Assembly (NCBI GenBank): GCA_961205875.1
Contig: OY540810.1
Location: forward strand, 1,054,001 to 1,118,000
DNA from: Sialis fuliginosa
Lineage: Eukaryota > Arthropoda > Insecta > Megaloptera > Sialidae
DNA: 64,000 bases
Reading direction: 5' to 3'
The first letter of the stretch is position 1. Each line of letters starts with the position of its first letter. This document shows, piece after piece, positions 34,853-47,925 of this stretch. Below the pieces are notes generated by a model. It did not search any database, was not told where the DNA came from, and worked only from the letters and a program-made list of their open reading frames with translations. A program made the position numbers and the translations under genes.

Positions 34853-35079
34853 TTTTTTAAAAGTAATTATTACCAATTTATTAAACACCGGCACACGCCC
34901 ACAAATTTGAATTACGCGCCATTTCTATAATGCAGATATCTTCATACAACTACATACAATAGGTGTTTTATTTTTATATTTAAAATACATAAAGTGTATT
35001 AAAAGGAAGGAAGAGTGTTATTTCATAACAGGATTTTGAATAATTCAAGGAAATGGTTTTGTTTTATTACGATTATTAC

Positions 35080-35260
35080 TTTTTTAACGAAATTGGGCGT
35101 GCATGCGCGAAGGACATGCGCAGTTCAGAGTCGAATGGCTGTGCGTCGGTTTGAGAACGTTTTCATGTCAGTGCGGAAACAATAATTGATTTTACTAAAT
35201 TGTTGTGTGAGTTTGTGTTTATTTGGCAGTTTAACGTGGAGTTAGTATTTCTAAGAAAAG
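35080..35260 (+). promoter_or_regulatory. Promoter and probable non-coding first exon of a downstream gene
   Basis: This locally GC/CpG-richer stretch contains GCATGCGCG (35101) and ACATGCGCA (35114), NRF-1-like half sites in tandem, and an initiator-like TCAGTG at 35168. It ends in a strong donor, AAAAG|GTAAGTG (GT at 35261). No long frame starts here. It lies 0.4 kb after VPS39 on the same strand, and no coding exon appears in the remaining 29 kb. It is therefore read as a TSS with a 5' UTR exon and a very long first intron. Confidence 0.6.
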
Positions 35261-36551
35261 GTAAGTGTATTTTAAAATGCTAATGTGTGCTTAACAGCAT
35301 AATAATATACAATATAAAAATCGGTTCTTGATTTCATTAATTTGACCGAATAAAATGGCCGTAGGCCGATTGAAAAATAGATATACGGAACTTAAGGTAG
35401 ATTTTTTTTAGATTATCCCTGTCGGTACATTTTATATTCGTTTTGTACTGTAATTGAAGTAAATTGTGTAAATTTATTGATGTATTTAAATAAATAATTA
35501 ACCTCGATGTAGCATTATTCATTAGGTTTTTATTATACATGACATCATTGGCTTAATTAATATTTTTTCTGGAATTTTATCAGTTATGTGTTTCTTAATA
35601 AATCTTTAAAATAAGCAACTCTAATAAAAGTTAAATCTTAAATATGTCGTAAAATTAAAAACCCTTATCAATATAATATATTAATTATTTTACTCGTTGA
35701 AGTTATCAATTTCAAGTCTTATGTAAAGAAACAAATTGTATTTGAATTACAAGATAAGACTTATAATTATTGCAATGCAGTAACTGATTATTTACACCGA
35801 TTGTTAATTCTAAGTTTGGAAGTGTAGACTTTTGAACAGTTTTTGACATAAAAACACTTTTCGCATGTCTATTATTAATTTGTATGTATATATCGATATA
35901 ACAGTATATATACCTAAGTAACTTTCAGAACTGCAATGTTTAAATTACAATAGGTATTGATTGCCTAATTTTATTTTCTAGCATACCTGTATATAAAAAT
36001 ATTTACGTTCATTTATAGAAATAATTTACCAATGTTAAATTGAATTTATTTTAAATCGAATCTTATTTTATTGTAGAGTATAGAATAAGTGTGTATCAAA
36101 GGTTAGGAACCAAATATGGAATATGATGTAATCGGCTATAATAAATATTGTTATTTAAAAAAAAAACATGTCATCATATTTTTTTATTTGTCTGTTATAA
36201 AATATTATAAATTTTATACAAATATCTATCATTTGATTTCAGTATTATACAAAATTTGCTTGAGTGCAAATGCTAATTAGCTTCCAGCTAACGCTATCTG
36301 CTAGGTGTCATATTGTTATGAAATTGCTCGATATTAAAGCAATGGTAATAAATGTATAATAATGTAAATGCTATGCATTTTATGAGGTACACTTGACAGC
36401 CCTTATTTTAAGTCACTGATTTCTACTAAGTCGAAGTCATTATATTTACGATTTCATTGGATACATCTGTGAGAGGTTGTCATTGATATTTAATACTTAG
36501 CAGATAGCATTAGCTGGAAGTTAATTTGTATTTGAAATATACATAATATAT

Positions 36552-37395
36552 AAGTAAAGTATTGTTAAGCCGATTTTTTTCGAAATCCGGATTTTGACTT
36601 CTGAATCCATTCTGACTATTTTCGCCATGATGTCTGTCTGTCGGTCGGTCTGTAAGCGCTGTAACTCAAATACGACAAATCGTAGAAGGATGAAATTTTA
36701 TATTTAAGATTAATTTTTGTCTGGGAAGAAAACGTTATATTTTTGAAAACGATCTTTCAACCGGATACGGATGTTTACCTACGTCGATTTTTGAATTTTT
36801 CGAATTACTCTGAAACAGTGCGAAATAGGAAAAAATGGTCAAGTTAAAAATTGTAGGTAATATCAATATCCATAATTTATGTTCTATTCATTTTTTCGTA
36901 AAAACAAATTTTTGAAATAAAAAGTTTTTATTATAATTCAAATGGTTCATAACAGAGGAGAAATATCTGCCATGAGTGTCATGGGACTTTCTTATACGTA
37001 TTACAGAGATTGAACAGTGTGTGTGTTTGCCATAGGTACCATGGGACTTTCTTATACGTTATAGGTGAATCTAAATAATTACATAAAAAAATTCTTTCTG
37101 GCTAAATCATAAATGTTGGAAAAAAATGTATGGGGAATAAATTATAGATAATAACATACTCGACATTTTTTATCTAAATCATTTTTTTCTTATTTCTAAA
37201 ATAATTCGAAAATTCAAAAATTTACAAGAACAAACATCCATTTTCAGTTATTACGTTAAGAAAAAATCATTTGTTATATAATGTAGAGAATAATATTACC
37301 TATATTATTAATTTTATTTATTGTTAGTTTGTCAGAAATGTTTTAATTCACTGTTAGGATTACGTATAAGAAAGTCCCGTGGTTCCCAAGGCAGA
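36552..37395 (+). mobile_element. Family C element, copy 2
   Basis: Includes GCCGATTTTTTTCGAAATCC, CGCCATGATGTCTGTCTGTC, AACTCAAATACGACAAATCG and ends TTACGTATAAGAAAGTCCCG. An extra internal pair of ACTTTCTTATACGT copies (36985, 37045) looks like local duplication. Confidence 0.6.
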
Positions 37396-37399
37396 TATT

Positions 37400-37880
37400 T
37401 TTTTTTACAAAATCTAACATCAATATATCTCGTCTTAGATCTTGCTTAGCTTTAAGCTTAAGACTTGCATGACACATATCTATTTCATACACAAATGACT
37501 TAAGTAATTTGTTTCTTATTCATCTCGAGCATGATATCACGAGATCCTCGTAAGACAAAGATGGCATTATTTTAACATGCAATGAAACGGATTAATTTGT
37601 TTAATACAGTCAGTAAAATAGCGCCTACCACAACGTTACTATACTGGCCAACGGTTTCCATTAGTACATAGCTGCATTCGACCTTGCTGAGCGATTGTAG
37701 CTCTTATACGTTCAGCAGTTAAGTAACCTAACGTACTTAAGTCATCGGGCTAAAAATACTGATGACCCCACATGACTCATTTTATAATATAGTGTGTTTC
37801 TCTGTGTTGTCTATCGCGTTTTGGGGTTTCGAGTAGTGCATTAATTTCAAGGGCCATATGGTCAGGACCGGATTATGGTA
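37400..37880 (+). other. Non-repetitive intronic segment
   Basis: About 450 bases with no match to any repeat in the window and moderate GC. Lies 2.1 kb into the presumed first intron of the gene starting near 35.1 kb. No exon signals. A regulatory role is only a possibility. Confidence 0.3.
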
Positions 37881-37959
37881 ATAATGGACCCAAATACTGT
37901 ATGGTGTTTTTTGTAATTCTCATGAACTCATGTTGCTAATAAAAATAAATCAATATATT

Positions 37960-38900
37960 ACAAAAGTCCGCAAATATAGTTTGTTTTTTACAAGTAATGG
38001 GCACCCAGTGATGGACACTTGTTAATGATTACAAAATGATAAGTACTACGATACAAAAATTATAATTGGTAATATAATGCACACCCCTTAGACTTTTGAA
38101 ACTATCGTTTTTTGAAGGATGTTTAAAAAATGGTAAATAATAAATGACATAACCTCACTTTCAAGTAGTATATTTTCTTAAAATATTTTGTTACAAAATA
38201 ATAAATAGATACAGAATCTGAAAAACATATTCCTCAAATAATAAACAATACGTTTTAATTTATCATAATACGTTAATCCTGCAATTATAATTTTTCGGAA
38301 TTAACATTAAATTTCAACAAACACAATTCAAAAAAAACATACCATGCCAACAAACGTATAAAATTCAGAACACATTTAATACAATACAAAATTTGTATTG
38401 TATTAAATTTGTACATTTTTTGCCAAAAAATTTGCCGTTAAATTACGTAAAAAATATTTAAATAAACTGCAAATTTCCTTGCTTCTAGTTATCCGATTTG
38501 GCTGAGTTTTAATAGGGTTCTATTCTGCAAATAGATGAAGCGAATTCAAAAGGTTTAATGTTAATTTATTACGTATTGCGAGCTGTAGTTTGTTGCCGTG
38601 GTGTAAAAATGGGTCTAAAACGACAAATTGAACTTTGTTTATATTTTTATGACAGAAAATTAAAACCAATCGATATTAAATTAAGTAAATATGGAGACTG
38701 TAATGTTCTCATTCAGAAAATGTAAACTTTTAAAGGGGTTACTGAAGAAATTTAATATATAATGCTATTTTATCAAATTTCATACGAAACAAATAATAGG
38801 ACGAGAGTATTATACACTTCAAAGCTTGCTTTAGGTGTGTAATTTAGTACATTTATTTAAACACTGGGGTATTGTCCAAGACTGGTGCCAGTACCATATT
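37960..38900. mobile_element. Family A element interrupted by another repeat
   Basis: A parts at 37960-38065 (TTACAAAATGATAAGTACTA) and 38845-38900 (CCAAGACTGGTGCCAGTACC) flank a different element, about 38070-38840. Its 38420-38835 part recurs at 47535-47925 (GCGAGCTGTAGTTTGTTGCC). That inner element shows weak inverted ends (GCACACCCC / GGTGTGTAAT). Confidence 0.55.
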
Positions 38901-39388
38901 ATTATTACCTATTTCTTTACAACTATCATTTATATAAAAACAATTGTGTACAATTTTCGTTGTATTATTAGGTATACATTAAAAAACAATTGTAAGCTAG
39001 AATTGTACCTTTCGCTTTTTTTGTTTCTCTTTAAAATTACAAATAATAATAGGTCGAGGATTTCTCTTTATTATAATTCGATTATTCACATGTTGTTAAC
39101 ATTATATTTTTATTTAGTACTGTCACTTTCAAAACTTTTGAAATTGATTTTGACAACTGAAGTTCTTTTGTAGTAAATGATTAAGTCTGTAATTAAAAGA
39201 ACTAATTCAATTTTACGATTAGTTTAAGAAATAAAGAAAGTCTATTATTCGGTTAATAATGTAATCATCGTGAAAACAACGAGTTTATTTAATTTAAATT
39301 TTAAAGAGCTTATTTTCAAGGAGACAGACGGTTAGGCTGAATTGTCTTTATCATAAATTAAAGATTTATTTAATTTTATCAATGTATA

Positions 39389-39772
39389 CAGTGTATTCTA
39401 AGTTGATTAAGACATAGGAAATTTAACAGAAGTGTTGTAGTAACCTTTGGTCAAATTTAACGATGTGTGATTGGTGCATTTTGAAATGCCGCTACAAAAT
39501 TTAATAAAATAGTCATTAGTATTTTGTTTTCAAATGTATAACTGCCAAAAAATATTATTATAATTTTATCTAGAATGCTTACTTTAATTTCATTCTTTAT
39601 TAAAGTTGAAAACAAAATACTGTTGATTAATTTAAAATTTATCAGTTAGTTTCGAGGCGGCATTTCAAAATGCACCAATCACACATCGTTAAATTTGATC
39701 AAAGGTTACTACAACACTTCTAATTGTCCCCATGTTAAATTTCCTATGTTTTAATCAACTTGGAATTCACTG
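39389..39772. mobile_element. Family F foldback MITE, copy 3 (cleanest)
   Basis: TA-flanked (39387-39388, 39773-39774), CAGTGTATTCTAAGTTGATT to CAACTTGGAATTCACTG. Long arms carry GATGTGTGATTGGTGCATTT and its inverse. Confidence 0.82.
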
Positions 39773-40687
39773 TATATTGTTATGGTGCAGCTGTGGTAAA
39801 AACTGGCCCGCGGGCCACAAGGGGCCTACATTAATTTGTCCTATGAAGTTATTTTGATTATTACGAATTTTCCATGCAAAATTAATTTTAAATTATCAAA
39901 CTTATGGCTTCGGTCTATCCAACTGTCTGTATGCCATTTTCTCATATAATTAAATTTGGTATACGAACGTAAATTTGATGACCCAAAAAAATTTGAAAAA
40001 ATGTTTTTTGACTTCCTCCAATAGATTGAAAAGTGTATTAATTTTTTAGGTCTCCTAAAATGTTACAAAAAATGTTTAAGGACCTTTTGATTTTAACCCT
40101 TCAATCACGAGATATTTGCTTTCAAAGTCGTTATCAGAATGCTCCCCCCCCACTTAATTTCTAAAGTATCGATGAAAAAAATCTTTAAAATTTCAGAATG
40201 TAGCTTCTAATTAGTACTTTCAATGGAAATTATAACAAAAAAAAAAACAAAAAATAAAAAAATAGTTTATGCAAAATTTAGAAATAACTGTTTTTTATAA
40301 ATCACAGTTTTATATAATAATAGATTTATATAATAATATAAATCAACATCAAATAGCTCTTGATACCTATTATTTAGTAGAGAATGCTAGTGAGAATGGC
40401 TACAGAACCCAGTGCGTGCCCAACATGTTTTTTTTTATCCAGTTGTCCAATGCTTTCCAACGGTTCACGTATTTTTAGAAGCTATAGCAATGTTTAAACG
40501 TAATAAATATTTTTTATCATTTCAAAACAAGACTATTTTAATCGATGACGTTCAGAATCAATATATTGCTTAATAAACAATATGAATTATCGTTTCGATT
40601 TGATCATTTTTCTTATTAAAGAATTTTTTTCTTGACTTCTTGTTGTAAACATCGTCTTCTTTATAAATAAACAATAAAAATATAAAG

Positions 40688-41495
40688 TAGTGGCACCAGT
40701 CTTGGCAAGGACCCCGGTAATGGCAAAATTTTAATTAAATGTACTGAATTAGAAATATGTGTTGATATTTTTTTTTTTTTTTTATTTATTTGACATAAAT
40801 GTCGGCCGGGTGTTCTCCTCTTCGTGTATTGTTTTGTGTATTGTGTGTGTGTGTGTTGTTGGGGGGGGGGGGGGGGGGGGTCACGGGGACACAAGATGGA
40901 TTTAGGATGTTGCTGATGGGCCGATCATCGCAGGATAAGACGAACTGGGTGGCCATATTAACAGGATTGGGGTGTTTGGTTGATTGAGGAAGGGGATGAC
41001 ATATATTTATTTTGATTTATCTTCTATTTGCTGTTGTTGTTGTTGTTATATTGTTAATTTAGTTTTGTTGATAAATTCGAATAGTTGTTGATATTTGATT
41101 ACTACCATTTCTGAATATTAATCTATATACATTTAACTGTCTTACAGCGTGATTTGATGACAATCTGCCAATAGGTGTCAAAATGGGGGACATTTTAACT
41201 AATTATTATATTATCATAGCAACTGCTTTACGTTGTTTCAAAGACGATTCTTTTTTTTATATTTTTTGTGTCGTAGTACTTCATTAGCAAGTGTCCATCA
41301 CTGCATGCTCATTACTGGTTTTACTTTATCCATTACTGGAGAAGAAACATGAACAAAATAAAATGCTATAATTAAAAAAACAAACTATATTTGGTGACTT
41401 TGGTAATTAAATTGATTAAATAAAGAGTTACTTGTTTTATTGGTAACATGACTTCATGAGAATTACAAAAAAAACAAGCCCATTAATAAAAAAAA
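40688..41495. mobile_element. Family A element containing a retroposon insertion
   Basis: TGGCACCAGTCTTGG at the left, with the usual landmarks resuming at 41087 (TTGATTACTACCATTTCTGA). Interrupted at 40771-41086. Confidence 0.7.
40771..41086 (-). mobile_element. Retroposed fragment with 11-base target duplication
   Basis: Poly(T) at its left edge (poly(A) on the minus strand) and TGTTGATATTT on both sides (40760-40770, 41086-41096) indicate target-primed retroposition in antisense orientation. The body includes (GT)n, G20, a GC-richer core (CGATCATCGCAGGATAAGAC) and (GTT)n. Source element not recognised. The two frames over it (40661-40894, 40799-40987) are shadows. Confidence 0.72.
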
Positions 41496-42894
41496 ACCGA
41501 AAACTTACTCGTAACTACTGAACGGATTTTATTCCGGTTTTCACTAATGGGTCGAGCGTTTCACGAGGAAGGTTTACGTGTATAAATTGTGGTTATTAAC
41601 CTTGGTAACATCGGGTTTAATGCGTTAGTACTAAATAATTTATAGATCGATATATAGGAGATAGTAATTTTATTTTAGAGTTTTTTTCTGAAAGGGGAAG
41701 TAGAATTAGTACCCTTGCTCTATTCCACAAATCGAATTATAGAATTGTGATGAGTATTGAGGGGAGGATTATAAGATTAAAGTTGTTTTATGGATGTAGT
41801 ATCAGTATTTATAAAAATTTAAAATACCTTGTTACGTTTTAATTTTTAAACTACTGTTATGTCATATTACATTTTAATATATCGTGAAGTTACTGTCAAA
41901 ATTGATTATGGGGGTCCAAGTTGACGAAGAGGGCCTGGTATATGAATAAAAGTTAAAAAAAACTATGTGAAATGTGAAAACCATTTTTTCTTTGTTTGAA
42001 TTTTGATTACTTTTTTTTTTAAAACTAAATATTTAAACTCTTATAATTTTATTACATAACCTAAAAAAACAGTATTTTTTTTACAACGACCAATAAATAA
42101 TATAATAAATCAATTTTTATAAAATTTTGGGGAAAAATATTGACAAGTTCCAAATCAAAATCCTAAAAAACACATTTAAATATAAAAATTGACTCGTTGA
42201 TATCTTGGGGGCAACAAATAGTAGCGGGATATTTTTTTGTAGATTTTTTTATGTACTATGCGATGGCGCTAAAGATAATTTTATAAATGTTTTAAAAATC
42301 TAATTTTTTGGGGTTTTTGTTTTTGAAAAATTTTCTCTATTTTTTTTTAATCCGATTTTTTATTACCTAATATTGGAAAAGAAATAGATGCATATTTTGC
42401 ATATATATATACATACACGTATTGCTGTGATATTTTGAAAACATTAGTTCGATCAAAATGAAGCAACGTATTTTCCTAGAAAGAATTATTACTTGGATTT
42501 AATTATATTTTGATTCGTCAGCTTATAGTGTTGTGGTATAAATTATAAATAATATGACAAATTTAGAACATGTTTATTCTTTTTCAGAATATTGATTTGT
42601 ATTTTATTTATATTAAATTTATTTTATTAAGATTTTGATTACGATTAATAACAAGTCAAATTATTCTATGAAATATTTCTAGTAGCTGTGTATACCTAGA
42701 AGCCAAGAACCATTAAAAAGTTAACGTAAAATTTGTGAATCATTTTTGAAATCAATTTTGTTCAGAATTATTTTTAAATAAACTTGCTTTTTTATATCGT
42801 ACTAGCGGGGATATTAATTCAATTAAACATAAAGTAATCATGCCCACAACACACAATTCTCTGCGAAATATATCTGTTTTTATATTAACTAAAT

Positions 42895-43090
42895 GACAGT
42901 TGTATGCTGTGACATCATGGAAACAAAACACGACTTGATAAAGATTTTTTAGTCTTTTGATGTTAAATCTTAAATTTTTATAAAATATTAATAGCCACGA
43001 TACTGCACAGAAAAATTATTGGTGAAAACCGTATTGAAATCGGTTCAGTAATTTCCGACTCTATAAGCCTTATACAAACGAACATTTATT
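42895..43090 (+). repeat. Retroposon-tail-like repeat, second copy
   Basis: Matches 2895-3100 (TATGCTGTGACATCATGGAA, TATTGAAATCGGTTCAGTAA). Confidence 0.55.
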
Positions 43091-43589
43091 TTTGTATATA
43101 GCGAGATATGAACTCTTCAAGTAATTTAAATTCGATTTGTGTTAATAAAAATTTAAAAATATAACAATACAATAAAATAGATTGTCACGATAGAACGTAC
43201 TAACTGCAAATGGACAAATAAAACTGTATATACATACACAAGCAATAAAGTATTTTATCCACGTATAAACAAAGACACTCGCTATAAAATGTGTGCAGAA
43301 ACCGTTAAAGGAAGAGACGAACCTTCTAAACAAAGTATCCTAGTTTGCATTACGCTTTTCTATTAGCACTGTGTCGCTACAAACATGACCTATTTATCAA
43401 GCAATTTGTACATAATGAAGGCTGCAGCATCTGTATCTATTGTCATCATTTAGTTGTTAATCGCACAAATGGTAATGAATTAAGTTACTGATTGTTTTTA
43501 TAAAGATGACAGGAAAATAGTATTGTATAGTATACCGGACAACACTTTGGTATGTTCAGTATGATATATTTGGCACTATCCATACTAAT

Positions 43590-44062
43590 ATTTTAAATGT
43601 GAAAGTGTGTCTCTCTGTCGCTGAACTGCTTAACCGATCTTGATGAAATGTGGCAGGGAAATAGCTTGTATCCTTAGGAAGAACATAGGCTACTTTGTAT
43701 CCCGAAATATTAGATAAAAAAATGTAAGCTATCTCCTTGCCAAATTTCACCAAGATCGGTTCAGCGGTTTAGTCGTGAAAAGGTAACAGTGTTCAGATAA
43801 ATTGCCTAGCATTGGTTAACTATTTAATTTTTATTTATTTTGAAATGGGACCGTTCTCAAGCCAAACCCAACCATCCAACCAAATTTCATTAATATTGGT
43901 TCAGTGGTGCATTAGTTATGCGTGTGACAAGGATTTAGGGGACAGACGGACAGACAGACACGAAACGAAAAGTGTTTACCTTGACGTGAAACGGATAAAT
44001 CAATTTAAAATTTTGAAATCGGAGAACATTTTTTTTCTTCGATATTACGAGGAAGCAAAATC
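43590..44062. repeat. Retroposon-type repeat and family B fragment
   Basis: Two ATCTTGATGAAATGTGGCAG / CACCAAGATCGGTTCAGCGG segments (43637-43780) are typical insect retroposon 3' wording and recur near 6270, 50920 and 53800. 43840-44060 is family B (TTATGCGTGTGACAAGGATT). Confidence 0.5.
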
Positions 44063-45570
44063 TAAATAAACTTTGTTGAAAACGATATTTGGAGAAATAT
44101 TGATTTCAATATATTCTATGTGTCAGCTTCCTTAACACTAGCAAATCTGTATGTTTCTGTGTGACCGCTACCTTAATAAACCAGCACACTATGATCAATT
44201 GACTGGCCGGCCGGCGAATATACACTAATTATTACACATACATGAACAAGTGGCCTTGCTTCGAAATGTTGTACTATTTGCATATGTTATGCAATCAACA
44301 ACAGCTCATCATCACTGGAATGACGTAACCGACATGATAAGTATTGTCAACTTTCCATTAAATAGCTATTTTTAACAATAATATGGAAATTATACCTTCA
44401 CATGTGTATTATCTTATGGTTAAGTATGTTTACACGATTTTAATAAAAACAGTTTTATTTTCTATTTATATATTTTTTTAAAGGCTTGTGATTTTTTCTA
44501 GAAGGTGTATTTTTAGAAATAACGTATTGATAGATTTATTATAAAAATTCTATTCTATATTTTCTGTATGTTTTATCATCCAAACATTTTAAATTTTCAT
44601 TGTAACATAAAGGAAGTCATTGTGGCTTAAATATAAAAGTTAGATGTATGGTATTGCGGACTTTATTTTAGATATTTTGATTCTACACAATTCTTTACTA
44701 CATTATTTTGTTCTATATTTAACGGTTTAGGCAGCGTATTGCAAAAGAGCGTGACTTGATTTACTATTTGCTTATTCCTTATGTTACCTAATGTAACAAA
44801 ATATATTCTATAACTTGGCCAGAGAACATATCTATGAATTAAAAAATAAAAATTAAAAAGTTAATATTAAATTTGAATTAAAAATTTTTTCTGAGAATCC
44901 TTGATTAAAACTAAGTACTTTTTTCCTCTTGTGATTTTTCTAAAAAATGTATAGTTTTCGAGTAAAAAATTATTGAATATCCAGAAATTTGTTTTTGTTT
45001 TGCTCCATATCATAAAAAATGGACATTTTTAGAAAAAATGTTTCAGGTAAAAGTTACTTATTTTTCCTCGTAAATTACGAATCTGCAAAAAAAATATAGG
45101 TAAAGATTTGAAAAAGGAAAGTTAAACCTGAAAACCCATTAAGGTGACCTTTTCAAGGTCAATCCATATTGTCAGTATTGAGCCCATGAAACTTTTGTAT
45201 GAAACATTTTCTCTAAAAATTCGTTATTTTGGAAATAATCTGCTGGAAAGTCTTTAAAAAACACCCGGTATATTAAGGATTATTATATTAATTTCAATTA
45301 TAGTATAATAATGATGGTACTAATTATAAAAGCAAATAAATTTTAATTATGTTGAAACCCTTCATTTTACTGATAATGTAGCTCGACTAAATTACTGTAA
45401 TTCTTTTAATTTAAGAGTAGAATGAAACATTGCTTCTGTGGCATGTATTGAGACGTTACTAGCATTCTGATTTATACGAATAATTACTTCTTATACCCTT
45501 TTTTTATCTGACAAGTAGCCAGGACCGGCCTCAGGCCGAATGGATAGTTATCTTGTTTTTTTTTTAATTT

Positions 45571-45883
45571 TTGGGAGCGTTCACATCTGACCAAAAAACG
45601 GAACAACGAGCTTCGATTGGTTGATTCATGGAATTTCTGGTGGAATGTACCAAAAATTTAAAGATGTCATTTTTTAAGGGTGTAAGGAAGTGAGAAAGAA
45701 GTAACTAACTTTGTTTCTGCCGGAACACTACAACTCTATCTCTTTCTGGTTACTTCTTTCTCACTTCCTTACACGCTTAAAAAATGGCATTCTTTAAATT
45801 TCTGGTACATTCCACCAGAAATTCCATGAATCAACCAATCAAAGCTCGTTGTTCACTGTTTTTGGTCAGTCGTGAACGTGACC
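45571..45883. mobile_element. Foldback MITE with about 130-base arms
   Basis: GGAGCGTTCACATCTGACCA at the left is inverted at the right (TTGGTCAGTCGTGAACGTGA). The arms meet around a short loop near 45705-45735, and TGTAAGGAAGTGAGAAAGAA appears in both orientations. Confidence 0.75.
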
Positions 45884-45919
45884 ATTATTTAATCTATTAT
45901 ACTGGTCAACAAAAAAAAA

Positions 45920-46175
45920 ATTCCAAGTAAATGCACAGTGCTTCCTCGTGCTAAATTCACCAAAACCGATAGTGTTCAGATAAATTGCCTGGAATTTAAT
46001 TTTTATACAAATTTTACTAAAAAAATCTTAGTTCGAAATTTTTTTTAAGACGCACCTGATTATTTTTTTGTATATTTTTAATTTTTTGACAATTTCAATC
46101 TAAATCTAAATTTATACAAACGTCAAAATGACAGCAAATATCAATTTAAAAAAAAGAAAACACGAATTTTTAAAA
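45920..46175 (-). repeat. Family B fragment
   Basis: CAGTGCTTCCTCGTGCTAAA through to GACAATTTCAATCTAAATCT, the same end as 26821. Confidence 0.65.
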
Positions 46176-47282
46176 CATACGAAATATTTTAACATGGGGT
46201 CTTATGGAAGAATCTGAGAGTTAAAAAAACTTACTAAACTAACGAGATTCTACTTCATACCTACTTTGGCTAACACGGTCCTGTAACTGGTAAATAGTAA
46301 AAAAAGGTGCAAAAAAGTTAATTAGTTGTGAACATCTTATTGATTAGTATTGAGAAGGGAGTAATCTAAGAATATCTTCTTTTCCTTTTCCTTGCATGTT
46401 CTTCGTTCTCATTATTTCCAAAGTCTGACAGGTTTTATTTATGACATGTTTCTTTTAAGCAATGAGAAAAATTGTTTTATATAGAATATGTCAATTTTAT
46501 CATACAGAATAGAATTGATGGAAGTTCGTTAATATAATATTTTTAATTAACTATTTAATATTAATATTAATATAAAACTCTTAAATTCGAAAAGATGATA
46601 AAATTTCCTTCAATTTTCATATCCTATAAGTAAAAAAAGGATCATATTTGGCCTATCGGCGTTACTTTGAAAATGAGCAATTTTTTCGAAAAATAAAAGT
46701 GGTCCTTTAATTTTTTTCGTGAGTGTATATAATAATATTATTGAAGTTAAACTTCTTTAGGCGCGTTCAGGGTGAAATTTTAGAAATCCTTGATGCATGG
46801 TTCCGGAGAATTCAAGCAAAGTGGGCCATTTTGATCATCAAATTAAGTGTCTAGATTATAATTCAGTAATAACAGTTCCCAAATATCAACAAATATTTCT
46901 AATTTATTACATTATTGTCCAAGACTGGTGCTATGACAAAAAAATATCTGTACAAATAGACTAAAGTCATACCTTAAAGTTGATTATAAAACATTTATAA
47001 CTCTATATGACCGCGAAAACTTAAAAAAATACTTGAGACAGTAAAGTTGAGGACATTTTTAACGACTTTTTTTTATCCGAAGACTGCGTATTTACATTTT
47101 TTATGTTCTCTTACAAGACTACATAAGTTATATATCCTTTTATACACCGCACTTGTGTCTGCGTGTCTGTCCACCCCCTAACTAGTCTATTTATGTGTAC
47201 CAGAGGTCCTAAACTTATCTGTGTAACCATCAAGTTATATTTAAATGATTTTTTGGTTTTTATAAATCTAAACCTAACCTTT

Positions 47283-47510
47283 ACGAGGGTTGCTATTTAT
47301 ATTTCTGGCCTTGGCAACAGGTGCCATCTGTCGTTTTCATTGGAAACTAGACATTATTGAATATAACCTTCTTCAGAACATTTTGTAAATTGAGTGCAAT
47401 TTGTGTTTACAGTTACTTGAAAAAGTCATCTCGGCAAATAATGGAATTAACTCGTGAACATTTTCGTTCGATGTGGATTATCAAGACAAAAGTGTATCGA
47501 AGAACTTAAA
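47283..47510 (+). pseudogene. Mariner transposon remnant (5' end and transposase start)
   Basis: ACGAGGGTTGCTATTTATAT resembles a mariner terminal repeat. It is followed by a leader and an ATG at 47441 reading MELTREHFRSMW, the familiar mariner transposase start. The frame fails within about 20 codons and the catalytic DDD region is absent. A dead fragment. Confidence 0.7.
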
Positions 47511-47534
47511 GAATTAAGTACATCGATACCACTG

Positions 47535-47925
47535 TATATTTGCCAAAAAATTTGTTGTTAAAATACGTAAAAATATTTAAATAAACTGCAAATTTCCTTA
47601 CTTGTAGTTATCCGATTTGGCTGAGTTTTAATAGGGTTCTATTCTGTAAATAAATGAAGCGAATTCAAAAGGTTTGATGTTAATTTATTACGTATTGCGA
47701 GCTGTAGTTTGTTGCCGTTGTGTAAAAATGGGTCTAAAACGACAAATTGAACTTTGTTTATATTTTTATGACAGAAAATTAAAATCAATCGATATTAAAT
47801 TAAGTAAATATGGAGACTGTAATGTTCTCATTCAAAAAATGTAATCTTCATTTTATCAAATTTCATACGAAAAAAATAATAGGACGAGAGTAATACACAC
47901 TTCAAAGCCTGCTTTGGGTGTGCAA
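47535..47925 (+). repeat. Second copy of the 38420-38835 repeat
   Basis: Shared landmarks TTATCCGATTTGGCTGAGTT and ATATGGAGACTGTAATGTTC, 90-95% alike by eye. It begins immediately after the mariner remnant. Confidence 0.7.

Noticed and set aside
38835..39173. 112-codon frame
   Set aside because: Starts inside a family A end; the rest is AT-rich with hydrophobic low-complexity translation, and no splice or family support.
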